Part shown: positions 1 to 10,515 of the stretch, piece by piece
Layout: each line of letters starts with the position of its first letter
Numbering within the stretch: the stretch's first letter is position 1
Assembly (NCBI GenBank): GCA_029844215.1
Contig: CM056733.1
Coordinates: 65,935,794-65,999,793, forward strand
Direction of reading: 5' to 3'
DNA: 64,000 nucleotides
Origin: Przewalskia tangutica
Taxonomy: Eukaryota > Streptophyta > Magnoliopsida > Solanales > Solanaceae
The notes under the pieces: model-generated
The model's database searches: none
The model's input: only the letters and a program-made list of their open reading frames with translations
What the model was told of the DNA's origin: nothing
Program-made: the position numbers and the translations under genes

Positions 1-345
1 TTTAATTATTCACATTTTTTTAAAAATTCAATTGGGTTTAATTATTTACTGTGTTTTTGATAACTAGTTGATATGATAATTTTTTATAGACTTATTTCAA
101 TTGGGTTTAATTATTAACTCTTTTTTTATTCAATTGGATTTAATTATTTAATGGGGTTTTTGATAATTAGTTGATATGTTATTTATTTATTTTTTCAAAA
201 TTTTATTTATAGACTTAATTCAACTGAGTTTAATTATTCAATGAGTTTTCAATAAGTAGTTGATATGTTATCTGTTTCAAAATGCTTAATTCAATTGGGT
301 TTAAATCTTTATGTGAGTTTTGATAACTACTCGATATATTTTCTG
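1..345. repeat. AT-rich minisatellite
   Basis: Four to five imperfect copies of a unit of about 75-110 bases lie head to tail. Each has a block reading TTCAATTGGGTTTAATTATT followed by a GTTTTTGATAACTAGTTGATATG-like block. Copies start near 26, 98, 128, 219 and 291 and vary in length and sequence. No coding capacity is credible here. The array may extend beyond the left edge of the window. Confidence 0.7.
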
Positions 346-426
346 TTTTAAAAAAAAATGTTTGGGACTGAGGCGTAATTGTTAAAAAATAGATTGTAGC
401 AGTATTAAAAAATAGATTTTTCTCTT

Positions 427-430
<4 letters not shown>

Positions 431-467
<37 letters not shown>
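431..467. repeat. (TA)n microsatellite
   Basis: An uninterrupted run of alternating A and T, about 18 dinucleotide units, lies just upstream of the Harbinger-like fragment. Confidence 0.95.
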
Positions 468-468
<1 letters not shown>

Positions 469-532
469 CATATATACAAACCATGAATGTAGTTTATATG
501 AGTTTATTTTCCCCATATTTTAAGTATTAGTT

Positions 533-879
533 TGTTATGTCCATTCCTCATTGAGAAATATAATTGAGCGAACATTTTGTGTGTGGAAAAAAATATGGAG
601 AGTATTATCAACAATGCCAAGTATCCCATTAGACACACAAAAAAATTTGTTGCGTCAACTATGACTATGCATAACTACATTAGAAGACATGTACTTAAAG
701 ATTTGAAATTTGATAAATGTGATGCAGACCTTAATTATGTTCGTGAAGTTGAAGGAGATGAATATATTGGAGGAACATCAAGGACTTTGAGAAATGATCA
801 CGATAGATCGATGGATGATGTTAGTATGAATTCTGTTGGCCACAACATTGCCATTTCCTTAATGAGCCGCGAGTCGTAA
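533..879 (+). pseudogene. PIF/Harbinger-type transposase (HARBI1-like nuclease), C-terminal fragment
   Basis: Two adjacent frames together give the C-terminal end of the DDE nuclease encoded by plant PIF/Harbinger elements. In the first frame (533-640) the motif SLRNIIERTFCVWKKIW is readable, which matches the family signature around the last catalytic region. In the second frame (about 641-879) MTMHNYIRRHVLKD is readable, the usual MALHNFIRR segment, then an acidic tail ending at a TAA-type stop. The switch falls in an A-run at about 638-646, so a one-base slip is the likely cause. Nothing upstream of 533 is recognisable as transposase, and only about 115 residues remain of a protein normally near 400. 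It is a dead fragment, not a gene. Confidence 0.75.
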
Positions 880-1282
880 TAATATTTATATATTTTAATT
901 TATTGGTTGTGTAATGATGTAATATATTCAACTTTTGGACATATTGAGTCATTGACTATCATATTGTCGTTACATTTCTTATGTACAATATAATATTATT
1001 TTTAATTAAATATTGTAATTAAATAATTTTTTTTAAAATTATTAAATTGTAAAGATATATTAATTTTAGAAACATAGGATATAATTTTTTTTTAAATAGT
1101 TTTAAATTTATTAAAAAAAATATTTTAGTTTTTTGCATAAATGTAACTCAAACAGGAAATTATTTATGTTTTTCATAAGTACTTCTATAAATATAGGTCA
1201 AACACCATAACAAATTTTCTAGAAACAATTTGTCCGAAACTAATAAACACAAACGGTTTAAAAAAAGCTTGGCCTCGAAAAT
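880..1282. other. AT-rich non-coding stretch
   Basis: This stretch is very A+T rich, with several poly(A)/poly(T) runs and no open frame of note. I see no transposon ends or RNA gene. Confidence 0.6.
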
Positions 1283-1488
1283 ACATTTAGACTCAAAACC
1301 TCAATTCCCTGGTTCTACAATAGGTGTTTAATCCACGCCTATCCATTGGGGAACTCGAAATCTACTTCAAATGCCTGTCGCCTAAGGAATTGGCTGCCGC
1401 AGAGTTCACCTTTTTTCAAGCTACAAGAAGAAGAAGAAGCGCAGCAAAGCCCTTAACCATCAGGTTCTCATTTTGTTTTCTAAGCTTA
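1283..1488 (+). other. Possible untranslated leader exon
   Basis: Base composition switches from A+T rich to balanced. A purine-rich AAGAAGAAGAAGAAG block (1426-1440) is followed by CATCAG/GTTCTC at about 1480, which resembles a plant 5'-UTR exon and GT donor. The only open frame (1324-1530) matches nothing I know. It could be a leader exon of the CPP1-like gene 9.6 kb downstream, with the nested transposons lying in its first intron, but only transcript data would show that. Alternatively it is unrelated intergenic DNA. Confidence 0.25.
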
Positions 1489-1892
1489 CTTGGATTGTTA
1501 CCCATTTCCATTTCTTTTTCAATTCGTTAAAATAGCTCCAATCTCTTAAAATATTTGATATTTATCGAATTTCGTGAGCAGGTCATTCAGGTTATGCGAA
1601 GAGGGGGTGGGGGGTGGAGGGCAAAGTTAATTTACACTATGTAAAACAATTGGACTTCTGGAATGTGCTATTGTCATGGGACTGGAAAAGCTTTATATCC
1701 AATGAACAAAATGAAAAATTGAGATACAATACCAGGTAGTAACTGTTCAGTAGTCACTAGGCATGTTTCTTTCTCAATTGAGATTGAGAAAAAGAAAATT
1801 ACAGAAGTGGCAAAAGGGATGAGCAAGTTCAGTTGAAAAACTTATGAGGTCCAATCTCACAAGCGTACAAGGATCAAACTGCCACATGTTTT
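1489..1892. other. Non-coding stretch, nothing recognised
   Basis: There is no open frame of note, no repeat and no transposon end. A short G-run (about 1604-1618) is the only unusual feature. Confidence 0.5.
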
Positions 1893-3059
1893 TGTTGGAA
1901 ATTTACTATTGTGGAATTAAGTTTAACCCGTTATTTATGACTCGAACAATTGAGGCATCGCACGTCGGAAACGTCGTTTCCACACACGTGCACACGTAGT
2001 GTCAAGTATCGTAAATTTCATTAGTGAAAGAGATATTGGTACGTGAGTAAACGTTTGAGACATGAAATGATGGACGATCGTTGGTTAAATGACATGTGTT
2101 CCACGTTGGTAAATGAAGGAGGAAATGTACGATGTGTAAATGATGAAACGAGACGTAAATCGCCGCGGAGACGTGAAGGGCCGCGACACAACACCGTCGG
2201 AGCCGCGACCCCCTCCAGCCAGCGCCACGGCGCTTGGTGGTCAGTGGGCTACTGGAGTTGGTAGCCGCGGCAGTGGTCGATGGGCTCTGGAGTTGGTAGC
2301 CGCAACGCCAGTGGTCGATGGGCTCTTTGGAGTTGGTAGCGCGCGATGCCTCCACGAGGCCGCGGCGCTTCGGAGGCAGATTGATCGACGGATGACGAAA
2401 AGTTTCTGACTTTTTGGCTGGTTTTGGAGCATTGATCCTTCATTACTTGACACTTGAATTCAACAATTATTTGGCTAAATAACACCTCTCCATAAGTGTC
2501 ATTACATGACCATTGATTGCCATTAGTTGGATAGATGAGAGGTCATCTTACACACACTATAAATTGAAGTCCTTGGCTCAATTGTAGAACACACTTCACT
2601 CTTGTTTAGTTCAGATTTTTCTGAACTTCTTCCTCTCTAGCATACTTTCACACACTCAAAGGTTCTTCTTGAGAAACACTTGAGTTTCCTTTGTTCATTT
2701 GTTTGATGCTGTTTTATCTTGGTAGACAGTTGCTCACAAACGTAAAAGGATATATACGAGACAAAAATGTCTTAAGGACAGAGTGCCAACAATCAACACA
2801 ACACAATTGTAACAAGTAGGGATTTGGTGTCTCTTGGTTTCAGGTTATCAAGATCAAGAAACTTGTTGCAATTGGAACGAAGAACAAGATGGAGGACTCA
2901 AGAACCATTCTTAGAGGAAGATCAAGATCACAAGACTCGTTGTTGCCACAACTCTTGTTAGGCTTCAAGCTTGTTGTATTGTAAATCATTATAGTTTATC
3001 CTTTCGAAGCACTAGTAGTAGGTGTTAACTATTCCCGTACATCCATTGTGTATCTCACA
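1893..3059. mobile_element. Solo LTR (1,167 bp) with 5-bp target duplication
   Basis: The segment begins TGTTGGAAAT and ends ATCTCACA, giving the canonical TG...CA termini extended to TGT...ACA. It is flanked by GTTTT at 1888-1892 and GTTTT at 3060-3064, the 5-bp duplication expected of an LTR retrotransposon. A TATA-like TATAAATTG lies near 2559. There is no primer-binding site, polypurine tract or coding region next to either end, so this is a solo LTR left by recombination between the two LTRs of a complete element. The orientation is probably +, from the TATA-like motif. The family is unknown; a Copia-type LTR is my best guess. Confidence 0.8.
2238..2350. repeat. GC-rich tandem repeat inside the solo LTR
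   Basis: Three copies of a 36-39 base unit containing GGAGTTGGTAGCCGC and GTGGTCGATGGGCTC lie head to tail (about 2238-2273, 2274-2311, 2312-2350). The block is much richer in G+C than the rest of the LTR, which explains the several overlapping open frames there; none looks like a protein. Confidence 0.75.
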
Positions 3060-3107
3060 GTTTTAGTATCGACTTGTGAAAAAGGAAATCCAATAACGAA
3101 TTTGATT

Positions 3108-3195
3108 GCCTAGTGCCAGATATCTCTCCTGTGGTTTGCGGGCTATTGCACAGTAGTGGGTTTACTATGTGCGCACCCAAAAGGTAGCGACTGTG
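3108..3195 (+). mobile_element. SINE (tRNA-derived type), interrupted in its tail
   Basis: This matches the 3' part of the SINE family seen also at 20124-20243 and 27088-27155: shared words are GGTTTGCRGGCTATTG, GGTTTACYNTGTGCGCAC and GGATTCCCATGTCATAAA. It is preceded by AATAACGAATTTGATT (3092-3107). An almost identical AATAACAAATTTGATT occurs at 10087-10102, after an A-run (10080-10088). The two are best read as the target duplication of this SINE, with everything in between (RTE and Copia) inserted later into its A-tail. Confidence 0.65.
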
Positions 3196-3424
3196 GATTC
3201 CCATGTCATAAATAACAACATACCCAGTGAAATCCTGACGTAGAGTGCGGAGGGTAGAATGTACCTGAACTTTACCTCTGCAAGGTAGGAGGCATTTATG
3301 AAAGACCCTCGGCTTAAGAGAAAGCATAAAAGAGGTCAGATATGGACAAAAAATTCAAAACAGTATAAAAATGAACATAACAAAAGCGACTAAGCCATGA
3401 TAAAGCTGATTGAAAAGGGGACAG
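3196..3424 (-). mobile_element. RTE-clade LINE, 3' end (split by Copia insertion)
   Basis: On the minus strand this is the 3' UTR and tail of an RTE LINE. It has the conserved tail block (AACATACCCAGTGAAATCC, then GGAGGGTAG, then AGACCCTCGGCTTAAG) that also ends the RTE copy in the CPP1-like intron (13207-14069) and the one at 52803-53228. It continues at 8324 on the far side of the Copia element. Confidence 0.8.
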
Positions 3425-3866
3425 TGTTGAGTTGTAGAGCCTAATTTATTACCGACAGCCGACACTACGAAATCCTGATCGGCAGCCGACACTATGAAGA
3501 CCGGATCGGCTAAGTTTGGAACGCTGATCGGCTAAGATTATTTAGTGGCTAAGGTTATTTAGTGGAGAGTATTTTGAGAATTTTGGCTCATATGTTGTAC
3601 GCCCTAGTTTTCGCTATATATAGACTAGGGGACTGTTCTTCTACGTATTTTCTTTCACGGAAATTCATTAAAATTCATCACTAGTGAAAGGTGAGGAAGA
3701 ACGAATTGTAAACTCAAAACTCCATTTGATTATAGTAAACAATTTGCAGTAGCAAAGTGGACGTAACTCTCGCATTGAGAGTGAACCACTATAAATTTGT
3801 GTGTGTTGTTTGTTCTTTGCCGATTTACTGTTTTTTGATTAGTCGGATTTGGGTCGTCAAATCCTA
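3425..3866 (+). repeat. 5' LTR of the Tork-like Copia
   Basis: Starts TGTTGAG. It carries two copies of a 27-base unit GCAGCCGACACTACGAAG...GATCG where the 3' LTR has three, and a private duplication of a GGCTAAGATTATTTAGT segment. A TATA-like CTATATATAGA lies near 3614. Confidence 0.85.
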
Positions 3867-3877
3867 TGAATCAGAGC
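3866..3877 (+). promoter_or_regulatory. Degenerate primer-binding site (tRNA-iMet)
   Basis: ATGAATCAGAGC follows the 5' LTR directly. The canonical plant Copia site is TGGTATCAGAGC, so 9 of 12 positions match. Confidence 0.6.
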
Positions 3878-3905
3878 GACAGGTTGTGTTGCGATTCAGA
3901 GAACG

Positions 3906-6900
3906 ATGGCAGACGAAGATGGTACGACACACGACATCAGGAAATTCGATGGTATAGATTTTGCGTTTTGGAGAATACAGATTGAAGACTATTTGTACGG
4001 AAGAAAACTTCATCAACCGTTGAGTCCGAAGCTAGATGAGATGAATGATGCAGACTAGAATCTCCCCGACAGACAGGTTTTGAGAGTCATTCGACTGACG
4101 CTATCAAAGAACGTTGCTCATAACGTGGCGAAAGGAGAAGACCCCAACTGACATGATGAAGGTTCTGTCCGACATGTATGAGAAACCTTCGACAAACAAT
4201 AAGATATTTCTCATGAAGAAACTCTTTCATTTAAAGATGGAGGAAGGCGCTTATGTTGCAGCGCACGTGAATGAATTCAACACGATTGTCATCTGTTGCA
4301 ATCGAGTTTGACGATGAAGTGCAAGCCACAATTTTCTTTGGCGTCTCTGTAGAATAGGCCGGAGATGAGAGAGTAGCGGTTAGTAATTCTGTCGGCAGTG
4401 ATAAACTGAAGTTCAATGATGTTAGGGATCGTATTCTTGCTGAAGAAGTTCGCAGGATAGATTCTGGTTAGGCATCGACAAATTCTGTCTTGAATGTTGA
4501 TAACAGAGGTAGAAATTATGACAGAAGCCACAACCGAAATAAGGGCAAGTCGAAGTCAAGAAATGGCAGGACTCAATCCAGGTCCGGGCGAACGCTTGAA
4601 TGTTGGAACTGTGGAAAATCGGGTCACATTAAAAATATTGCAGGGCACCGAAGAAGGATGACAACAAGGGGGGAAGCCAATGCTGCCACTGAAGACATTG
4701 GTGATGCGTTGATGTTGTTCACTAAAGACATTTCCAATCTAATGATATTGTTTGTTGACAGCCCGATCGACTCTTGGGTGCTTGACTCAGGAGCGTCTTT
4801 CCACACCACTGCAGATCGTGATATAATGGAGAATTATGTTGCGGGGAAGTTCGGGTACGTCTATTTGGCAGATGGTAAGCCTTTAGAATTTACCGGTACT
4901 GGAGAGATTAATTTGAAGATGTCAAATGAAAACGTGTGGAAAATCAAAAGGATCAGACACGTGCCGAAGCTGATGCGTAATCTGATCTCAGTGGGCCATC
5001 TTAATGATGAGGGACATGTTGTTACCTTTGGTAATGGTTTCTGGAAGGTGACGAAGGGTGCTATGGTGGTTGCTCGCGGTATGAAAATTGGTACCCTCTA
5101 CATGACTACGAGTTACCGTGATATAGTTGCTGTTGTTGACAATGCCAAGAAGACAGAGTTGTGACATTGCAGACTAGGGTATATGAGCCAGAAAGGGATG
5201 AAACTTCTGGTGACTAACGGCATGATTCCGGAGCTGAAGTCGGTGGGACATCATATGTGTGAGAGCTGCATACTCGGAAAACAGAAGCGAGTTAGTTTTT
5301 CAAGTGCAGACAGAGAATTGAAAGCTGAGAAGCTTGAATTAGTGCACACGTGTGGGGCCTGCTACTATCCCCTCAATCGAATGATCACTCTACTACGTGA
5401 CCTTCATTGATGATTCAACCAGGAAGGTGTGAGTCTATTTTATGAAAAATAAATCCGACTTGTTCACTGTCTTCAAAAGTTGGAAAGCCATGATCGAGAA
5501 TGAGACAAACCTCAAGATGAGGAGTCTGAGGTCCGACAACGGTGGAGAATACATTGATGGTGACTTCAAAAGATATTGTGCCGATAATGGGATCAAGATG
5601 GTGAAGACTATTCCTGGAACGCCCCAACAAAATGGAATAGTAGAAAGGATGAATCGAACATTGAACGAGCGTGCACGAAGCATGAGAATACATCTTTGGG
5701 TCGCCAAACATTCAGGCGGATCTGATCAATACCGCAACTTTCTTGATTAACAGAGGACCGTCTGTTCCGTTGGATTTCAAAATTCCAGAAGAGGCTTGGA
5801 GCAGTAAAAAGGTAAATCTTTTTTTTCTGAAAGTGTTTTGTTGCTTATCCTATGTTCATATCGATGCTACTGCTAGAAGTAAACTTGATCCGAATATAAT
5901 AAGTGTTATTTTATCGACTACAGTGACAACGATTTTGGTTATCGATTCTGGGATGACCAAAATCGGAAGATCATCCGGCGAGGACGCCATCTTGATAGGC
6001 GGTTTTGTCTGAGGACAAGCTGCAGGATAGTTCAGAGAGTAAAATCTCTAAGAACAAGAAATCGAAAACAATCGATTTGAGAGACTTCTCGGCACCCGAG
6101 CTACATCAAGGTGCTACTGCGGCAGAGGAACAAGTAGTTCGAGAAGACAGTGATGGCGAGGTTAATGAAAGTACTGAAATTGAAAAAAATCATCTGACTC
6201 CGATCACAGAATTACGGAGATCATCCAGATCGATCGATGGCGGTTCACGTTCTCTCGTCCGCCGACTACATTACGCTTTGTGGTGGTGGAATGTTATGAA
6301 GAAGCGATGCAAGTTGATGAGTCGATCAAGTGGGAGCTAGCAATGAAGGATGAGATGGATTCACTGTTGTCAAATTGTACATGGGAGTTAGCTAAGTTAC
6401 CAGAGGGGAAGAATGCATTGCAGAACAAATGAGTCTACCAGATAAAGAAAGAACACGATGGAAGCAAGCGCTATAAAGAGAGGCTGGTTGTGAAGGGATT
6501 CCAACCGAAGAAAGGCATCGACTACACGGAAATCTTCTCTCCCGTAGTCAAGTTGGTGACAATCAGAACTGTTCTTGGGCTGGTAGCAAAGGAAGATCTG
6601 CATCTTCAACAGATGGACGTGAAAACTGCCTTTCTTCATGGTGACTTAGAAGAAGAAATCTACATGAAGCAACCTGAGGGATTTGAGGTCAAAGGGAAAG
6701 AAAAACTGGCGTGCAAGCTTCAAAAGAGCATGTACGGACCGAAACAAGCTCCAAGACAGTGCTATAAGAAGTTTGACAGCTTAATGAAGAAAACCGAATT
6801 CCTAAGGTGCGAAGCAGATCACTGTTGTTATTTCAAGAGAATTGAAGACTCCTACATGATACTACTCCTTTATGTTGACGACATGCTAATCGTAGGAGCA

Positions 6901-7797
6901 GACCTACATGAGATTGATCAGCTGAAGAAGATGTTAGAAGAATTTGCAATGAAGGATATGGGAGCCGCAAGGCAAATCCTTGGGATGTGAATCATCCGAA
7001 GTAAGGAGGGCCTCAAGCTCTCACAAGAAGAATATGTGAAGAAGGTCCTGAAGAGGTTCAACATGGACAATGCCAAGCCGGTCGATTACTCGCCGGTGGA
7101 CAACACATCGTTGTCAAAGGATCGATCGCTGTGGCGAGGGCGAAGGACGAGAAGGAGCATGTGGACAAGGTACCTTATGCCTCAGCTATCGGTAGTCTTA
7201 TGTATGCGATGGTATGTACGAGGCCAAACATTGCACATGCAGTGAGAGTTGTTAGCAGGTTTATGAGCAATCTGGGAAAGCAACACTGGGAGGTTGTGAA
7301 GTGAATTTTCAGGTATCTGAAGGGCAGCTTAAGTTCAACTTTGTGTTTCTGAAAGTTAGAGACAGGATTGCAGGGATATGTTGATGCTGACAATGGTGGT
7401 AATGTCGATAGCCGAAAAAGCACGTCCGGATATGTTTACACCTTCGGAGGTACTGCGATCGGCTGGGTTTCAAAGTTGCAAAAAATAGTAGCTCTCTCTA
7501 GTGTGAGGCTGAGTATGTTGTCGTGACGAAGGCCACGAAGGAGATAATGTGGCTACAATCTTTACTGCAGGAATTGGATCAAGACCACAAGGGGAGTGTG
7601 CTATACTGTGATAGCTAGAGTGCCATTCATTTGGCAAAGAACCCGGTCTACCATGCTCGGACGAAGCACATACAACTCCGGTATCATTTCATCATGATCG
7701 GATTTGGAAGATGGAGCATTAGTGCTTGAGAAGATCCCAGGAAGTAAGAATCTAGCAGACATGCTGACGAAGGCCGTGCCGAATGATAAATGACTCC
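3906..7797 (+). pseudogene. Copia gag-pol polyprotein, inactivated
   Basis: The ATG at 3906 opens a gag frame (MADEDGTTHDIRKFDG) that soon meets a stop. The zinc knuckle at about 4599-4640 keeps CWNCGKSGH but loses its last Cys to a frameshift. Protease shows the DSGAS active-site motif at 4783-4797. An integrase zinc-binding segment follows (5164-5300, HCRLGYMSQKG and CESCILGKQKR), then the integrase core (5442-5750; SDNGGEY and PQQNGIVER). Reverse transcriptase is best kept at 6490-6990, with QMDVKTAFLHGDLEE and an intact YVDDM at 6871-6885. RNase H remnants run 7036-7780 (YCDS, TKHIQLRYHF). At least five stops or frameshifts separate these pieces, so no complete polyprotein can be made. 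Confidence 0.9.
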
Positions 7798-7866
7798 GTG
7801 GATGAGGATCGGAGTCTCTACTGCAGATGGAGACAGATGATTGAAATTAGTCTCCAAGTGGGAGAT

Positions 7867-8320
7867 TGTTGAGTTGTGGAGCCTAATTCATTGCCGACAG
7901 CCGACACTACGAAGACCTGATCGGCAGCCGACACTACGAAGACCTGATCGGCAGCCGACACTATGAAGACCGGATCGACTAAGTTTGGAACGCTGATCGG
8001 CTAAAATTATTTAGTGGAGGGTATTTTGGAAATTTTGGCTCATATGTTGTACGCCCTAATTTTCGCTATATATAGACTAGGGCGCTGTTCTTCTAGGTCA
8101 ATCTTCTTTCACAAAAATTCATTAGAATTTATCACGAGTGAAAGGTGAGGAAGAGTGAATTGTAAACTCAAAACTCCCTTTGATTATAGTAAACAATCTG
8201 TAGCAGCAAAGTAGACGTAGCTCTCGCATTGAGGGTGAACCATTATAAATCTGTATGTGTTATTTGTTCTTTGCCGATTTACTATTTTCTGATTAGTCGG
8301 ATTTGGGTCGTCAAATCCTA
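7867..8320 (+). repeat. 3' LTR of the Tork-like Copia
   Basis: Starts TGTTGAG directly after the polypurine tract (7856-7866). It has three copies of the 27-base GCAGCCGACACTACGAAG...GATCG unit (7897-7980). It is otherwise very similar to the 5' LTR, with scattered substitutions, so the insertion is neither brand new nor ancient. Confidence 0.85.
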
Positions 8321-8323
8321 ACC

Positions 8324-10080
8324 GACAGTAGCTACCACAGATAAAATAGGGTAATCGAAGTACAAGAAATAACAGATAGTAGCAGAAATCAAAGCACAAA
8401 GCACAAGAAACTATAAAGCGATACTGTGACTACTAATATGAAAGGATAAGCGAGACCACTTACTAACCTTCTACCCTAATCCGAGTCCTCTATAACCTCT
8501 TATCTAAGGTCATGTCCTCGGTAAGCTGTAACTGCGCCATGTCATGTCTAATCACATCTCTCCAATACTTCTTCGGCTTACCCCTACCTCTTCTGAAACC
8601 GTCCATAGCCAACCTCTCATTTGCATTGGAGCATATGTGTCTCCTTTTCACATGCCCAAATCATCTCAGTCTTGCTTCCCGTATCTTGTCTTCCACTGAG
8701 GCCGCTCCCACCTTGTTCTGGATAGCCTCATTGCTAATCATATCTCTCCTAGTATGCCCACACATCTATCACAACATTCTCATCTCCGCCACTTTCATCT
8801 TTTGAACGTAAGAGATCTTAACTGGCCAACACTCCTCCCCATACAACATAGTCGGTCTAACCACCACATTGTTAAACTTACCTTTAAGTTTTGGTGGCAC
8901 TTTCCTATTACACAGCACTCCGGAAGCGAGCCTCCATTTTATCCACTCTGCACCAATACGATGTGTGACATCATCATCAATCTCCCCGTTGCCTTGAATA
9001 ATAGATCTAAGATATTTGAAACTACTTTTCTTCTGACTGGCCTAGGTACCAAGCCTCACTTCCGTGCCAGCCTTATGAGGTACGTCACTAAACTTGCACT
9101 CTAAGTACTCTGTCTTGGTCCTACTCAACTTGAACCCTTTAGACTCCAGAGTTTGTCTCCAATCCTCCAACTTAGCGTTAACTCCGCTGTAGTCTTGTCG
9201 ATTAGGACTATGTCATCCACGAAAAGCAAACACCATGACACCTCACCTTGAATTTGTCACGTCAATCCATCCATCACCAAGACAAATAAAAATGAGCTAA
9301 GAGCTGATCCTTGATGCAACTCCATCACAACTGAGAAGTGCTCTGAGTCTCCTCCTACTGTCCTTACCCTGGTTTTGACTTCATCATGCATGTCCTTGAT
9401 CGCCCTAATGTACGCCATATGTACACCTCTATTATCCAAGCATCTCCTCTCTTGGAACTTTGTCGTAAGCCTTTTCTATATCGATGAATACCATGTGTAA
9501 GTCCCTCTTCCTCTCCCTATACTGCTCCATCAGTCTCCTTACAAAATGAATGGCTTATGTAGTTGAGCGTCTCGACATGAATCTGAACTGGTTCTCTCTC
9601 CTCACCTTCATCTCCACCACCCTTTCCCACACTTTCATAGTATGACTTAGCTGCTTGATACCTTTATAGTTGTTGCAACTCTGGGCCTTGTTCTTGTACA
9701 AATGAATCATTACACTCGACCTCTATTCTTCGGGCATCTTTGCTGTCTTAAAGATGACATTAAACAATCTATTCAGTCACTCCAAACCTGCCGTGCCTGT
9801 GCTCTTCCAAAATTCCCCAGGAATCTCATCAGGACCGGTCGCTCTTCCCCTGCGCATCCTACGAACAACCTACGAACGACACCCTTAAACCCCTCGACCT
9901 TAATACTCCTACAATACCCAAAATCGCGACGCCTCTCGGAAAGTTCCAAATCTCCCAACACAATGTCTATGTCCCCTTCTTCATTCAAGAGTTTATGAAA
10001 GTATGCCTGCCATCTCCGTCTAATGAGAGCTTCCTCTACCAATACTTTGCCATCCTCGTCCTTGATGCACTTCACTTGAT
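8324..10080 (-). pseudogene. RTE-clade LINE reverse transcriptase, 5'-truncated
   Basis: Read on the minus strand, coding sequence begins near 10080 (CIKDEDGKVLVEE, RRRWQAYFHKLLNEEGD), runs through the RT core (9439-9257, AYIRAIKDMHD and the LHQGSALSSFLF palm segment), the catalytic motif FVDD (9212-9223; usually FADD) and the C-terminal region, then a 3' UTR to 8324. Multiple frameshifts break it. The same protein C-terminus is better preserved in the copy at 13207-14069. The endonuclease domain is missing, as in most RTE copies because of 5' truncation. The 3' tail lies at 3196-3424, on the other side of the Copia element. Confidence 0.85.
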
Positions 10081-10163
10081 AAAAAAAATAACAAATTTGA
10101 TTTGCTGAATGGACATACAAGAAGATTGTATCATGGTTTCAAATCCCATTTCTTCCTGCACAG

Positions 10164-10269
10164 GAGGGTGAATTTACGTAAGAGAAAGAACGCATTTGGT
10201 GGTCCCCCACCCCCAGAGGACAAAATAACACTTCTTAGTGACTATGAGCGAGAGCTTGTTGTGCCTTGA
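10164..10269 (+). other. Orphan exon-like segment
   Basis: A pyrimidine-rich TTCTTCCTGCACAG, a good 3' splice acceptor, is followed by a short balanced-composition frame with NLRKRKNAFGGPPPPEDK, a LSDYERELVVP stretch and a TGA at 10267. I do not recognise the protein. It might be the last exon of a gene whose upstream part was displaced by the transposon nest, or chance. Confidence 0.2.
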
Positions 10270-10450
10270 CTAGTTCTTGAGCATGTTGGTGGATTAGAAG
10301 GCGGCTGAAAGAGCTACTTGAAAAGCTTTACAAACAAGTGAAAAAATATTATCTATTCTATTTTCTTAGTTTAGTAAAGCGCTTTTCCCATACTAGTAAA
10401 GTGGTAAGGTAGGATGCTATTTGATGAAGAAAACAAACTTTAGGAAAGTA

Positions 10451-10515
10451 GGTTAGGTAGCTCAGTTGATTAGAGCAAAGGATTGAAAATTATTTTCAGT
10501 GGTTCGAATTAGCTG
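10451..10515 (+). pseudogene. tRNA-Phe(GAA)-like pseudogene
   Basis: The words GGTAGCTCAGTTGATTAGAGC (D-arm), GGATTGAAAAT (anticodon arm with GAA) and CAGTGGTTCGAATT (T-arm) line up in tRNA order and resemble plant mitochondrial trnF(GAA). The variable region is shortened and the acceptor ends do not pair, so it should not fold as a working tRNA. It may be a small mitochondrial insertion or the tRNA-like head of a SINE. Confidence 0.5.

Larger units (their letters stand above)
3425..8323 (+). mobile_element. Copia LTR retrotransposon (Tork/Tnt1-like), full length but degenerate
   Basis: The element has two LTRs (3425-3866 and 7867-8320), a degenerate initiator-methionine tRNA primer-binding site next to the left LTR, gag-pol coding sequence in the Copia order (gag, protease, integrase, reverse transcriptase, RNase H) and a polypurine tract AAGTGGGAGAT just before the right LTR. 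GACAG occurs at 3420-3424 and at 8324-8328, the likely 5-bp target duplication, leaving about three bases of uncertainty at the right end. The flanks on both sides are pieces of one RTE LINE, so this element jumped into that LINE. The Tork assignment rests on the look of the gag and RT segments. Confidence 0.85.

Noticed and set aside
2002..2485. Overlapping open frames on both strands in a G+C-rich block
   Set aside because: They coincide with a triplicated unit inside the solo LTR and show repetitive low-complexity residues with no family features.
8512..9104. Plus-strand frames of about 100 residues
   Set aside because: These are antisense shadows of the minus-strand RTE reverse transcriptase.
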